From Hoplostethus atlanticus (Eukaryota; Chordata; Actinopteri; Trachichthyiformes; Trachichthyidae): a DNA stretch of 64,000 nucleotides. Each line of letters opens with the position of its first letter. Within the stretch, counting starts at the first letter, position 1. The notes under the pieces were generated by a model that did no database searches, had not been told where the DNA came from, and saw only the letters and a list, made by a program, of their open reading frames with translations. The translations under genes were made by a program, and so were the position numbers. Positions 1 through 14,102 of this stretch are shown here, one piece after another. Location of the stretch: assembly GCA_034670405.1 (NCBI GenBank), contig JAXDDX010000051.1, forward strand, positions 897,501 to 961,500, read 5' to 3'.

Positions 1-2179
1 AAAACGAGGGCATGGTGAACTGCAAATTCACAGGGTCAGTAGTAGTTTAGAGTTCCAGCAGGTTCTGCCAGTGCCTTGATTTTCCAGGGGCACATTTTCA
101 GCATTCTGGTGTTCCAGGTGCAGTGGTGATATTTTCTGGGAATGGTGCCACAAATGTCTGACAATAGTTTGTTTGGAGAATATGTGAATTTGTTTGAATA
201 TACAGTGTGACATTTTGCATTAATTCTCAGGAAGGCTGACCTTTTGTCCCATTTTACCAGTGATACTATGATACAAAGGCCCTTTGTACCAAACCTTGAT
301 TCTCCCCTTGTTGCATCAAATTACTTCTTCTCATGGAATGAATGAATGTTTCTTTGCTTTTGCGTAATGGAAATTTCTCTTGTATAATGTTTTCCGATGA
401 TTGAATAGTCTGTTTAGCATTGATAACAGATTAATTTGTGTTAAGTCAAATTTTGTTGTTGTTACTCAAATAGGATCAAATGAAACAGAACATGAGGCAT
501 TTTGTGGCGAGCCGCTCTGCAAAGCAGAGCTATTGTGGTTGGAAAATTAACTGACTTGGAGAGGCTGTTACTTTGTCCTAATGTGACCTAATGCTTAAAT
601 CTTCAAAAAACATGTTTTTCTTCCTGATAGACCTACAAACAAATAGCTGTTCTGTATAGTGGCAGATAAAACGTAGCATGTCAACCACAGAACTGGTTTT
701 GATAGCGTTGTCCAATTAAAATGAAAGAAGTTGGACTGGTAGTTAGAAACGGGTAAGTTAAAGTTGGCAAACTCTGTGTCATGGAGAGGATTTCTTGGCC
801 CCTTCTTGAATCCATTGTATCCATACCTCCTAAAAGACTCTATGCAGGCCTATAGATCTTCTGGTCACTATCTGTTAGCCTGCTAGTTTTACTCTTATTC
901 TGGTTTCCACTACAGTATGTGGCTGGTGAAGAATTTTAATCTTCATTGAAATTCATCTTCACAAACTCTGATGCATGGTGGAATCTCTCTCTCTCCTTTT
1001 TCACTGATGACCACATTTAGAAATAGGTTTTTTAACATTAGCATTGGGGACAGATATGCCTGTGTATTATTGTGTGTATCCCTGCATATCTTTTGCCCCA
1101 AATAAACCAAATGTGATTTCCCTCTCATCAGCACTCAAAAAGCACAGCTGTCTTTTTGATTCCTCTTTTCACGCACACACACATACGTGCAACACACACA
1201 CACAAACACACAGACACTATTTTCATTCTTTTATAAACACACACAAACAGGGATCTCCCCTTACACTGTAGGGCTGCAGTGTTTATGATGGGATAATCTG
1301 TGCGTCGCGGGCTGTGGCCCATGTGAGGAGGGGATTACATATTTATTTGGGGAATTTTCATCCTGCCTGTACCATCTGTCACCACTAGTGCAGCCATGGG
1401 ACGTTTACAAGAGCTTTATGGTAGAGAGATAGGGAGAGAGTGGGTGTGAGAAAGACATTGTGTGAGGAACACGAAAAAGGAAGTAAATAGAGGAAAGAGA
1501 TACTGATAGTACTTGAGGAACAGGGGAATATCTGGAGTCGCAACTGAAAACCCTGGCATAAAGCCACTTGCATTTCACAAGCAACAAAATCCCCTTCAAT
1601 ACCATAGAATTATTTTCAGAACAATTTTCAGTTAAGTCAGAAGTTATGGACTTTACAATGAGGTCCAGCAGTAGCTCCTTCTCCCCCTCAGTCGCTTCTG
1701 TTAGTTTTCCCATGCTCTCTGCACTGAGAGGGAAGTCTCTTCCTAGATCCTGTTTTCCCTCTGACTGACTAGTCCCAGGGTGATTAAGACCCAAACCTCA
1801 CCCCTGATGTCATAATCCGCATCCCTGTCGGTTACATCATGAGGCTGCAAAGCTTTTGTGGCACGAGCAAGGCCCTGACTACCTCCGAGGTAGAGATGTT
1901 TTCTTTCTTTCTTTCTTTCTTCTTCTCTGTGTGTGAGACGATATGTAGGTAATTAATAATAGAGGAATGCAATTAAACAGGTGACTTACGTACAGACTGT
2001 ACTTTGTCGATTATCTACACCCATATCAATCAGTATTTCAAGATGTGATTATCAACCAATGTTTTGGCATCAATCAACTATTTAAGATGTGATTGTGTTA
2101 GTGTCTACAACCTCACAATCTATTTGTTTTTTCTCCCTCCAAAAATCTTTTTCGAGTGATCCCACAAGCAATGATCTCT

Positions 2180-2305
2180 TTTTTAAAGTAATTGTGATCT
2201 GTTGTCTTTTTTTTACAATAACTGTAACAGATTACAGTTAACGTTTTTGTAATCAGGTCACTGTAATCCCATTCCAAGTAATCTGTTACTCCCCAACCCT
2301 GCATA
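2180..2305 (-). repeat. Dispersed fish repeat built of GTAATC/GATTAC units
   Basis: The minus strand reads cagggttggggagtaacaga and then alternating spellings of TAATC and GATTACA, ending in an A-run. This opening phrase is a hallmark of a widespread fish repeat. The class was not assigned. Confidence 0.6.
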
Positions 2306-4559
2306 CACACTCTATAACACCTACATGAATGTGTTGGATCAGGCACAGCCTAGTTAGTTACCTGGTCCTCATGCCTGATTCCTCTGTGCCCTTGAGCGAC
2401 CAGATCTCAGTTGAATCCTGTGACTCTTTCAGCCATGTGTATCCCAATCATCCATCCTTCCCTCAGGAATAGAGCAAAAGCATGAGACATCTCCCTGTGA
2501 TTTTGTGTCATGCTGGAGAGTAACTGATACCCAGGTCTGAGTTGTATGAACAAGAAGAAAGGAGTGCCCTGAAAGGAGTGCTTCAATCTGCTTATCTCTG
2601 TTATGGTCCCCATTGGGAAGGGGAACAGAAAGGGCCCTGGTAATATCTTTGATGGCCTCTCCAGTGTCTAATTAAAAAGGCCGTCATTTTAGCAAGCATA
2701 CATAAAACAATGATCGAGGCTACAATTTCATCCTGGGTTGTGCCAGCTCTGTGGGACAATCACAACACTTTCCAAAAATCCCATTGTCTTTTGATCTTAT
2801 TTCAGCTCAGCCCATATTCAGGAGGATCTAGATGCAGCATAAAACCTAGGGAGGGACGACTAACACAGGTTGTAACGGAGTGATAAGTAAGAGGAAAGAT
2901 ACTGGGGGCCACAAAAATGAATAAAAGAAAAGACTGTTTCTCAGCATCAGGAGGTATCCTCTTGCAAAAGTGAGCCAGTGGGTGCCAAGAAGTATATAGT
3001 GTGCTGATTCACTGAGGGCACGATTTGAAAACCACTAAATCAGCAGGACCACTGATTAATGGCGCCGAAAATCCATTCAAACACATTCATAAAAGTATGT
3101 TTCCCTGTGCAGCAGCTGTCCCATATTAACCTAATGTAATGAACAATAAACACCCCATCATGATCGGAACTGCAATTTAAAAGTCACCGTGATCTGTTTT
3201 GGGAGGAATTACAACCACATGTACTCCTGCCCGCGAGAGGGAAAGGAAAGCTAGAGCAAACAGTGTAATGGTGTCCTTGTAAAATCTCTGACACTTTTTC
3301 ATTAGAGCCATACGTCTATTGATCACATAATATGGAGAAACATATATCGGAGAGGATATAGACCTCATTAAATCCTATTAAACAATTTAACTTAACGTTA
3401 CCGGCCTATTTATTATATGTTCTTCATTCGATCCTTGCGTGTGCACGGTGTTATCATACTGTACTCACACGTCACTCTTCACCAGCACATTTTACCACAG
3501 CCTATCAGGCATGGAAATTATATTTTCAGTTCCCGAGCAGCAACGACAATAAGGCATTTCTTCCCAATAATCCAGCTCAGAGCCGAGTGGGGTTGAGAGA
3601 TATTAAAGCAGAGTGACAGATCTTATTATCACTTGCCCACTCCTTCTGCTCCAACTCTGATGAAAAGTACTACATTACACCAGACATGCTGTCCCCTCAA
3701 ACTAACTTCCACCTTCGCTAATAACTAAGAGTGCAGTTATCTATAGCATACCTGCTGAGGGCATGTCTCGGTAAAGACAGAGAGGGATTTGCAATAAGGC
3801 TGCAATTATGAAAGCAGACCTAGTTCTAGTGTCACTCAAGAAAAAGAAATAAAATTAAATCCTGACATATCTGTTTTCTGCAGTTTCTCCCCATCTCAAC
3901 CTCTCCTCCCCTCTCTCCTTCCTGCCCTGTTTCTCATTCTGTCTTCTCTAGTTTGTATGAGGTTCCAGTGTTACTCATGTTGCACATGGCCCTGTGATGG
4001 GGCTCTGGAGGCTATGCTGAATAGGAGGTTTTGTTTGCACACACGCGCCCAACAGCCCTCTTAGACAATACCAACTGCAGGAGACCCAGTCTGCTGATCT
4101 CCCCTCCACTCAACATCTGCTGCCAGATTCCCTTTCACTTCCACACAAATCACTAAGAATGAGGCGGCAGGCCCCATTCTGCCAACTGTTATGCCCGCCA
4201 TTGTGGATTGGTATCCTTGTGTGCTGCTCTCACCTTGCTGTACTATTATGCTGCTAAACTGCTATTTGTTGGGTTATTTCTTCTTGTCCCACTTTTTGTT
4301 TGTTGTTCATGGAGATTAGTATTTTCTTGGAGTGATGGGCTCTATATGTATGTGTGTATGTGTGTGTGTGTGCACGCGCGCATTCAGGCACATACATGAA
4401 TCCTTGTATATGCATCCTTGTGTGATTTATGTAATTCCTTTCAACCAATGGTTGTCGTGGAAACCCTGATCATGAAGCATGCTGGGACCTGGAGAGAGGA
4501 GATTTGGTTTATTTTCAGCTACCATGTCAGATCTGCAGCCACTGATGACTATGGAGAGG

Positions 4560-4800
4560 CAAAACTGACTTAAGTATAAATAAATGAATTAATGTATAAA
4601 TAAATAAATAAAATCAACTAATCTAACTAATTTATTTCCCTATTTACTTATTTGTGTATTTATTTCCCTGAAAATTGAATTCCGTATTTATAAATTTCTC
4701 TTTTTATTTATTTCCTTATAAATCAATTTCCGTATATATTCTTTTCCCTATTTATTTATTTCTGTATTTCCCTGTCCCTATGTTAATGAGGGGGCGGTCC
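4560..4800. repeat. AT-rich inverted-repeat element of ATTTATTTCCC units
   Basis: TAAATAAATAAA units on the left face ATTTATTTCCC-type units on the right, making an imperfect inverted repeat of about 200 bp, followed by ggggcggtcc. It looks like a non-autonomous DNA element or fold-back repeat. Confidence 0.5.
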
Positions 4801-7002
4801 ATCAGAACTGTGTCATGGTTTTCCCTTACTCCCATTGGTTGATCAGTCTCACAGCGTGTAGCTCTAGGCTAGGCTAGCATGGGTTGCTAGCTAGCCTAGC
4901 ACGGTGCTTGCAATGGTGCTGGCTTGGCTAGTGCTTCACTCAGGCAAAACATAGTGGAGAGCAAGCGAGACCAGCAGCTGCGACAATCACAATGGATTAC
5001 TGGTGATTTACTGGGATATTATTCAAGGATTCAATTCAAAAACCAGTAGCGTAGAGAAAATGTAGTGCACCATTATCTGTTTGCTCCCATAACTAGGAAA
5101 CGACCAGTTAATGATAAACTCATGTACATGTTTGTATATGATTTTGTTCCCCTTTTTGTCCTTTTTAATTGGTCTCTTTTTTGTATTGTCCCAATTCCTT
5201 GTTGCAGATTTCATCTTTTAGATAAAAAAGCAGATACAGTAACAGCTCTTTAAAGTTAACATAGAGGTAAGAATTAGTTGTCATAGATTGTACTGTAACA
5301 AATCTTGGACAGGAAAGGGCAATAAATGTCATTGAGAAGAGTGTTTTCATGTGTGAAAAGCAGATGTGTGGTCACAAATCCACATTATTATGATAATACA
5401 AATTCTCTGAACCTGTATTCTTGTGCAACCACCAGATAACACACAGACAATAGAGTCTCGTAAATCCTGAGAGCTCTGTGTCCATGGTTTGGCAACCGCA
5501 CACTGAACCTAAACAACACAGAGAAGAGCATATCCCAAATATATGACAGCCTGGGGCTGAACATGAACATCTGCTGATGTTGCTCGTGGCATTAGTCAGG
5601 GACCTTCCCAAGCCAAAATGGATGAAATTAACCATTAGAAAGGCAGTATACATCAGCTGAAGTTGCTTTGTATAGTCCACTCCGTTACCAGTTGAACTGT
5701 AGTGAACCATGAACCAGACCACATCTAAATGAGTTATGTAATGCAATCTTATGTACAGACTCACAGACATGCAACTAAGTCATGTAGTAGAACTGCAGGC
5801 TGAAAGCGGTGCTTTTGTTTAAAGGTTAAGGCACACGGAGCGGTGGCTACATTATTAAAACAGGAAGTAAAAGGTACAGTACAAAGGAAGGATGTTTCAG
5901 CCATGCATTTATGTACAGCAGCAATGTCAAGGCAAGCACGGAAGTATATTTTACTTCAGGCTTTTTCTGTAGTGTGTATCTCAGGTTACAAGACATGCCT
6001 GTGGAAAAACCCAGTTTGATGTTGATCTATATTTCTTCCTGAAACTTGCCTGGCCAGGGTCTAGTCACAGCTCTTCTTACACCTTGTGCCTTGCGTGACA
6101 AAATGCTGTTATACCATAGTGTTATGATGTCATCCTCACGGAGACTGAGACTCAATGACTTGGTGCTGGTTTCATCACCACTGTTGTTATAGTGCAAGTC
6201 AATAGGAATTCAAGTTCTTCTATGGCTCAATGTCAGCAAATGAAATGGAATGGTTTGTGTGTGATTTAGAGAAAATGCTTTTGTGTCCCATTGACCTGCA
6301 TTTTCAATAATTAATAACAATTTCAATGAATAGGCCTCTCAAAATCTTGAATTCGGCCTTTACTATTGTCTTTGATTTGATATGTGAAACCAAGTGTGGT
6401 TACGCTGTTTTAGGCTCTCATTGTGCTATTAACACTTATGTTTTCCATGTCTTCACCTTAAATGTGCACACCATCTGTGTCTACAGTATCTAATTCAGCA
6501 AACCATACCATGAAGTTGTGGCCCTGATTTCATTTTGATCATAGTCCCGGTCAAGCTTGAGTATTTGTTATGGTTACATGGTTGTATACATTAAAAGTAA
6601 AAGGGAAATGCGTATATGTAAATATTATTACCTGCAGGATTCAGTGGTGATGTTTTAAACATAAACAAATAAACCAAAAGGCATTGTCTAGCCAGTTTGT
6701 CTACATTCACACAAAAACAGCCTCCACACGCCACACTCAAAAATGATGATATTTTTAATATCATCTTTCAAATGGAAATAATATCCTCTTTATATTGTCA
6801 TTATTATAACAACTATAATTGTATATCACTCTTCTTAATAAGGCTAGCAAGGGTTTTCAATTAAAATCTAAGAGCTGGTGCTTCAGGCCCGGAGTCACAG
6901 GCACACAGTGGTGTCTGAGATTGAGGGCGTTGGGGTCACCATGGATACGTGATGACAGTTTAAGTCAGAGACTTGACTCCTCAGGGGTCACACGGTTTGT
7001 CT

Positions 7003-7018
7003 GCCTGAGGCCTGAGGC
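7003..7018. promoter_or_regulatory. Two overlapping AP-2-type palindromes
   Basis: GCCTGAGGC occurs at 7003-7011 and again at 7010-7018, sharing two bases. Both fit the TFAP2 core GCCN3GGC. They lie about 620 bp upstream of the neurl1 ATG. The sequence match is direct; function is inferred. Confidence 0.3.
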
Positions 7019-7299
7019 ACACAAGGAAGTAGGGACTTAAGGTGAAAGACTGAGTGGTGAGAGTAAAGAATGTGAACACGTCTACTCTGAGGCTCTGATC
7101 CAAACATAGCCTTAGAATTACCCTGCCTCTTTTTCATTTCTTTAACAGGAAGGGAGAGAGATAGACAGACATACAAACAGACAGACAGACAGTAGGTAAT
7201 AGGCTTAGGATCAAATGGGCATGCCTAGGAGTGTAGACCTAGACATTTGCAATCCATAGGATTTGGGGTTTTTTTCCTTGTCACTTCCCCACCTCACTG

Positions 7300-7638
7300 T
7301 CCACAAATAACCCACGCCTTCCCGTGGCTGCTCAGTGCGGCAGTGACAGTGTTAAAAGCGCTCACCAAGAGTCTCCACCTTTTATGTAAATGCCAGTATG
7401 AGTGAGGGGACCCGAGGCGGAGTGAGCGCTCAGTGATTGGGGGGAGTTGCCTTCACGGATCTGTCCTGCGCTCAAGGAGGTGTGGGTTTCTTTCCAATGT
7501 TTTGTATCTATTCGTGGAAAGAACCGATACCCTTGGATGTGAAAGTGCAATCATGCCACTAATGTCGGGGTGTGCAACGAAAGGATCTAAATAATTCATA
7601 GGCTACCCGCGATAAGCGGACTCCATAGGAATAAAGCC
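7300..7638 (+). promoter_or_regulatory. neurl1: Proximal promoter / 5' UTR of the neurl1 short-N-terminus transcript
   Basis: The stretch is richer in CpG than the surrounding DNA. It carries an inverted CCAAT box (ATTGG, 7436-7440) about 200 bp before the ATG and an octamer-like ATGTAAAT near 7384. No convincing TATA box was seen, so the start site cannot be placed. The call is inferred from position and composition. Confidence 0.4.
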
Positions 7639-7672
7639 ATGGGTGGCCAGATAACGCGAAATGCCTTTTACG
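7639..7672 (+). CDS. neurl1: neurl1 coding exon 1 (short N-terminus)
   Basis: ATG in strong context (gcc before, G after) opens [11 protein letters not shown]. The exon ends in phase 1 at a good donor (G, then gtaagg). The leftover G plus the first two bases of exon 2 make the Asp codon that begins DSLGGPFP, the point where vertebrate NEURL1 proteins become alignable. Gly2 with a following basic/polar stretch fits N-terminal myristoylation, a known property of this family. Only 34 nt are coding, so the call rests on phase, splice signal, Kozak context and similarity to a recalled shorter mammalian N-terminal variant. The longer mammalian N-terminus of about 28 residues was not found in the window. 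Confidence 0.8.
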
Positions 7673-8397
7673 GTAAGGAATAAATGATAATGCATTTGCT
7701 TTGTTGTATGATAGTATAGTCTCGTGTGGGCTGTATTATATAGCATTCCCAATCTTGGTCATTTTCATGATGGAAGATAGTAGTCAGTGATCAATACAGG
7801 CGACCATTATAGCTCGTGCGCACAATATGAGCTGTGGTATCAGGTACCATATAGTCTGATGGCACAGTAATGTCACTCTGTGCATTAGGCTATAGATCTA
7901 GGTGACATGCATCTGTAAACCCAGTTGTGCTTTTATTAGTGCAACCCACAGGATGTCATTTGCCCCTTGCGCTCTAAGGAACATCTATTGTCTATAAACA
8001 TGTTTTCCGTTGTGTGCATTTGGTTGCGTTTCAATTTCAGTTTCAATGGAGGATAGAAAGTTGTGGGGTTTCCCTCTGGTATGTACCGTGGTGTGGTTTC
8101 CCCTCGTCTCTTTTATGGCCATAGTGTGTGCAGCTGTGCCGTAGCCTGGCTATCGAAAATCAGTAAATCGATTTTCTATTGTATAATCCTGCATGCTATC
8201 TGCTAGGTCGAAGCATCCATCTCACAAAATGAATTCTGTCCGACTGGCTAACTGTATTGCGGATACATGAAATAGTGTTGCTATAATAATAGGAATTTTG
8301 GATACAACTTTTACCACGTATATTACTATATTAAAAAGTGCACAGGTTGTCTATCTATCTATCTATCTATCTATCTCTCTCTATTTATCTATCTGTA

Positions 8398-8433
<36 letters not shown>

Positions 8434-9336
8434 AAGAATATAAACTCACTATTACCACAGACACACTCTAAATTGCTGTACTTATTACGGGAATATTCTA
8501 GGCCTAGTAATTCTTCGTTAACGAGCTTATGGCCATCAAGCCAAGTTCCCATTCCTGGAGCCTCTTCGGTTTTGACCACCTGATTGTTCTAATTAAAGCC
8601 CCTAGATTAATCCAATTAGGTAAACAGGGACAGACTAAGACAGTCAGGCAGAGTGGCTGAGGCTCTGGCTCCCTCTCTCTGGGATCGAGGTCAAACACTT
8701 CACAAAACTGTCACAATTACCTAGTGACAGCATTATGAGTTCATTTGCATTACAATAATACACATTGACTGTTAAATTTAACAGGCAGTGTGTCTTCAAA
8801 GTAATTGATTATCACGCTGTCCACATTTCTTGTGGTCAATATGTTCCCTTATTTATGAACAATGGCTTAGCATGTATTTATAGCATGAACAGGTGAGTTT
8901 TATTAGTTGAACAGCTGAATCAAACACGCATCTTCAGAAATGTCAATCCTATTTGGATCTTAGTCAGTATGGTTCATGTGTAAGTGCTCCTCACTTTATC
9001 ATAACATTGTAGAACCCCTCATAGCTAATGCTGTATTCACATTGGTAATGACACAAGCTCCACTATTTGACACAATTTTGCTATTTCTTTGGCTAACACT
9101 TTTTATTGTATCCGGCTTGTATACAGCTATCACTTCCTCTTATTTCCAAAGCTTTCTTTTGACAAGACGGGGATCTGAGCTAGCGTTACTGAGAGACTTA
9201 GGGGCTGGAAAACAGAAGTAAAGTAACCGCAGCCCAAGTTGTTAGCTTAGGCAGATGTGCCTGTCCAGTTTTGACTACCAAAATTAACTTAAGATAAGTG
9301 CATTGGTAAACCTGTTCATAAGTAGTGTTTGTGTGT

Positions 9337-9373
<37 letters not shown>

Positions 9374-11413
9374 TGTGTGTGTTGACAAGAAAGTAGACAA
9401 CATCAAGTGCCACCAACTGCGCTTGCAAAAGGAACTTGCTTTTGCCATCTATCATGGTGTTAAAGACAAACAAGATGTTGAATCTAGCAATGTTGTACAC
9501 ATTTGTAGCATAGTAGCAAGCTAGCTAACATTAGCTAACAGCCTACCCAAATGTTTCTAGCCATCATCTTTTTTTCTTATAGATTATATTTAATTTAACT
9601 ATAACTCCATTGTGTTGTGGTATTCATAGTGAGAATCATAATTCATTTAAAATCAACCGACACACAATATTATTTAATAGATCAGTTGTTATTGCATCAA
9701 AGTATATGGAATGGTTGACTGTTTGTTTATCAAAATCATCTTGACAACGTGAAGTCTTCTACAGTCATGTTTTGCAGCTTGCTTTGCGATTGGCTGTCAT
9801 CCTGTGATGCCAACCAGTATGGCTTTTTGTTAGGCCACAATGTAAATGCAATATCAGGGTCTTCTCAGTTTCTTTAGCACATGCCTGATTCTGAGTCTGT
9901 GATGTAGCCGTTACCATCCTTTGAATGCCTCCCTGCTTCATGGCCCCTGTTCTTCATTTTCTTGGCTATCATGGCAGCTGATCAGGGCAGCTTGATTACT
10001 CCGCGCTCATCAATGCCACCCCCTGTCTCCTTTAAGGGATTGATGATGGTGTCGTCACATCCTTTTGTCCAACAGTAGGAAGGCCTCCGAATCAGCTCAG
10101 CAACCTGATCCTCTGTCAGCTACATTGTTTGATCTTCAGATGAGTCAATAACTGTTGAAAATCGTGCTGATTCAAAAGTTAATAACAGCTGCTCTGATGT
10201 AATAAAATTGTTGTTACAAGTGAATGGGATGAGAGGGTTCAACTGAGTTTAAGTTTAAAGCAAACATGTTGCTATGGCAACTACTCCCACAGCCATTGAT
10301 AGAAAGCATTTGATTGCTATTGCTGCTTCTTGTCTAGAACAGAGAGGAACTCAGTAGGTCTTTATCAATACCAAGAATTTAGGTAACTTGAGTAAGCCAA
10401 GCTTTATCTAGAAATGTGTTTATGTGTAACAGTGCCCTCCATACTATTGCCATGCCCAATATCCTAAAAGCCAGCTGTCATAGAATTACAACTAATATGT
10501 AGTTGATAATAAATTAAATTGTACAGAATACTGTCTGCATGTAAATAGACTCACTGTTTACATGTGCACAAGAAAGATGCCATGTATTGGGGAGCAGACT
10601 ACGCTTCCTGATGATACACCCCTGCAGGCTGTTGTTCTCAGGTGTGGAGCACCAGAGCACATTCAAACAGTGTTCACTGACTCAAATGCATAATTGAGTC
10701 TGCTGAAGGCGTGGGAGCACCACTTTGTGTTCCCGATTTCCTAAAAGTGGGCCAGGGTCTCAAGCTGCTGAGTTTGATTCAGTGGAACGTCTGGCTCCAT
10801 TTGTTATGAATTGGACTCAGTATCCAAATGCAAACGGTTGCCTGAGCCGAAGGGATACCATCTAAAAACGACTGATTTTTTTAAATCATCTTCTTGGAAT
10901 CAGATTGAATCTCAGCGCCGTCATGGGACATGCCTGAGGTTGTTGTCTGTAAAACAGGGAAAATAACTTTATATGGATAGCCGCCACTGAAAATGTTACT
11001 TCATGAAAGGCAGCATCTGTTTGTTTTTGATCTTTGTTTGTTTGTTTGTTTCTTTCTTTCTTTCTTTCTTTCTTGTGTGTTGACAGTTGCTATGGAGTGA
11101 CAGCAACATATGTCTTAGGTGGTATTGTTGAGTGAGTGTGTCAGTGTCATCCTTACCATTCTTAGTTCTTCTCGCTTATGGCCCACGGGGGCAAAACACA
11201 GTGGGGTCCAAAAGTCTGAGTCTGGAAAAAGATTACATAATTTGAAAAACAACAATTTGAGCAAACAAACAATTTCAGAAAACATAGTAGAAACAGAAAA
11301 GGATACACATGACGTAGACACTTTGTGTTCACTCACACACACACACACATACATACGCATGTACGCAACCCAACCTTCTTTTCTCTTTGTGCACATGCAG
11401 ACAAGCATGCAAA

Positions 11414-11477
<64 letters not shown>

Positions 11478-14054
11478 ACCAGCCCTTTCATTCTCATCGT
11501 GACAGGGAGCACCCACATAATGACTTCTAGCCAATACTGAATAGCAACCTGCCTGCTCTCAGTCAATGCACACCACATATCATTACGCGTCTCCACCAAC
11601 CTGCTCTATTTCACTGCCAAAGAAGTGTCATTGGATTACATCGTACTACACTGTATGTGGCCTTGCGCTATTATTACTTATTGATTACTGTTGTGTAATC
11701 CTGTTCATCGAGAGAATGCAGTAACAGGGGTAAGATTAGTGGGCTGCAGAGGAAGACGTCAGCCAGTCATAAGCTTTCATCAGCTCCACCGTCTCACCTT
11801 GCAGCCCCGGGTCATTACTGCTTGACAGCAAGGTCTGAATTATTGATACCTGCCTCTACAGTAGGGTAAACCCAGGATGGGGCACTGGAGAAATTGTCTC
11901 TTGGTGGTAAAGAGTAATACTTTTCTAATGTGTGTAATCTTGTGGCCCTGTATAGGTCAGAGGGTAGAGCATAGTACTAACACAGGACCAGCCATGCTAG
12001 AAATGTATGAATACGCTATGTGTGTATAATGTAAGGCAGAAGAAGCCACCACTGGCATATGTTACGTTAATCTAGAGTGAATACTTTTGAACTGCGAGGT
12101 CACCCAATATTGCTCTGATCTGTGTTCCTATGGAAACCCCCAATGACACATCGCCATGGGCACGAGGTAATCTATCAACACTGAACCAATGAATTTGTCA
12201 TGATGTTGCCTAGCAGCACATGAAGCCTCTTGGTTACCACAAACATAATGCACTGGCGTGGCTAAAATCAGAGTCCTTGGTTCCTACGCATCCAGATAGA
12301 ATAGCAGACGGCAGATGCTACAGCTACTATCACTGGCCACAGTAGTAATCTCCCTATCTTTAAGCCACGTAGAGTCTATTGGGTTTCACACACTTGACCC
12401 GTATCTGAGTAGCATCTGTCAGACATGCATAAACGCACAGGCAAGGAACTTTTGAGATTAGTAAGGACAGGAAATGTAATACCCTGTGAACTATATTGGC
12501 TAATGTCTACGGCACCACACATAAACTGTGGACCAGTGCCACTGCCCATAGCATATGAAGACATCTTGCCTAAGCTGCATTTTCAAGCATCTAGGCCTAC
12601 GTGATAATGTGTGTGTGATTAATCTTCTCTGTTATGGCGTGATTCATTTCACAGTTGGTGCTACATCAGGCTGAAATGCCATTTTCTCATGAGTCAGTGG
12701 GATTGAATACATCTTCCCGACATTGCTATGTAAACATCATTAAGTTGTTGTTTGTCATTGCCCTGCAGGCTTGTTGGCAGTATTGTAAATTACACTGCCA
12801 TCTGATGCACAGAGAACAAAATCAAATAAGCAACTTAGTGCAGGAATAGAAAGACTGTACAGTGGTAACCTTTGTGAACGTTCCACCTCATGCATTTATC
12901 CTGTACCCATCTTGCATTCAATGTTAGAACAGTAGCACTAAATTAGTCTGTTGTAAAACAAAACTGCACTGACATTCAACTAACTAGTTACCAGACCATT
13001 CCTCATAACTACTCATGGCACAGGTGTGTGTGTGTGTGTGTGTGCCTGTGTGATCCCTGGATATCTCAAGTCTCCTAGGATGCGTATGAAGCTCGACTTA
13101 GCAACAAGTACAGGGAGTGGGTTGCCAGGTGGGCATGGGTGTAAAGAGCGGTTTGGCTGACCTACCTGTACGTCATAAGCACTGATAGGATATTGTGACT
13201 GAATGCTACCAACCCATCATGTTGCTACGGTGCTACGGCTCTATGGAGCTGAGGGTCAATAGTATTTGCTATCACTTTTCATGGTTTGTTTCAGCCTACT
13301 TAGGAGGAGAGAGATGGGTAGGTTTGCCACATAGGACAACACAGTGAGTGATGGAAAATTTAGACCATCACAGAAAAGTATTTATTCTATGTACTTTTCT
13401 TTGTCATGATGCGGTAAACCCCACCCATCTTCCATTCCATGCAGTTTAAAAAATGCCAAGGATTATTTGCAAATGTTATTTGACCCAGTTGTATATAGTA
13501 TGAAACTGCTTAACAGCGTTTACAGCCCTGTTCCCTGGTACCAGGAAGTAAATGGCCTTGAACATCTTGAACAAATATTTGAATTTTTTTTCAAACCTGA
13601 AATCCTATTTGCATTGTAGACCATTTAGCTGATGGTGGGTGAGTGAAGATAAGATTAGTCCGTTAAAGTCAGTTATAATACTCACACGTGCAAACATACA
13701 CACACAGAAGCATTAGCGCATGCTGAGCATACATACACACCTCACCTCTCGCTCACTGTCCTCAGCCAAATGAAATGGCAAGAGATTAGCTTTTACTGCT
13801 CCACAGAGATGTTCATTGGTGTATGACAGGTATTAGTCACACACTAAAATGGGTATTGTGGGGAGGGGTTAGAGTTGTCATGTCTGTACTTTCATTAGTG
13901 GAATAAAGACCTCCACACTTTGGGCTTTTCACCCTGTTTGGCCATAATAAGACATCCTTGACCTTTGCCAAAGCGGTTCCTGCAAGGCTGTTAAAACTGC
14001 TTTTGCATATGTAACACACATATAGTCTACATGTACATGTGCACACATATGCAT

Positions 14055-14102
<48 letters not shown>

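Larger units (their letters stand above)
1..7299. other. Upstream non-coding DNA
   Basis: No exon with splice sites and recognisable protein was found. The region holds a CA-rich patch (about 1169-1250), the repeat relics at 2180-2305 and 4560-4800, and non-repetitive ATTA-containing sequence around 3040-3380. It is either intergenic DNA upstream of neurl1 or intron 1 of a longer transcript whose first exon lies left of the window. Confidence 0.6.

Noticed and set aside
11333-11599. Long His/Thr or Val/Cys open frames across CA/GT arrays (also near 9200-9500, 14050, 26370-26540, 34000-34500, 56600-57000, 63000-63360)
   Set aside because: The frames exist only because dinucleotide repeats lack stops; there is no homology or splice context.
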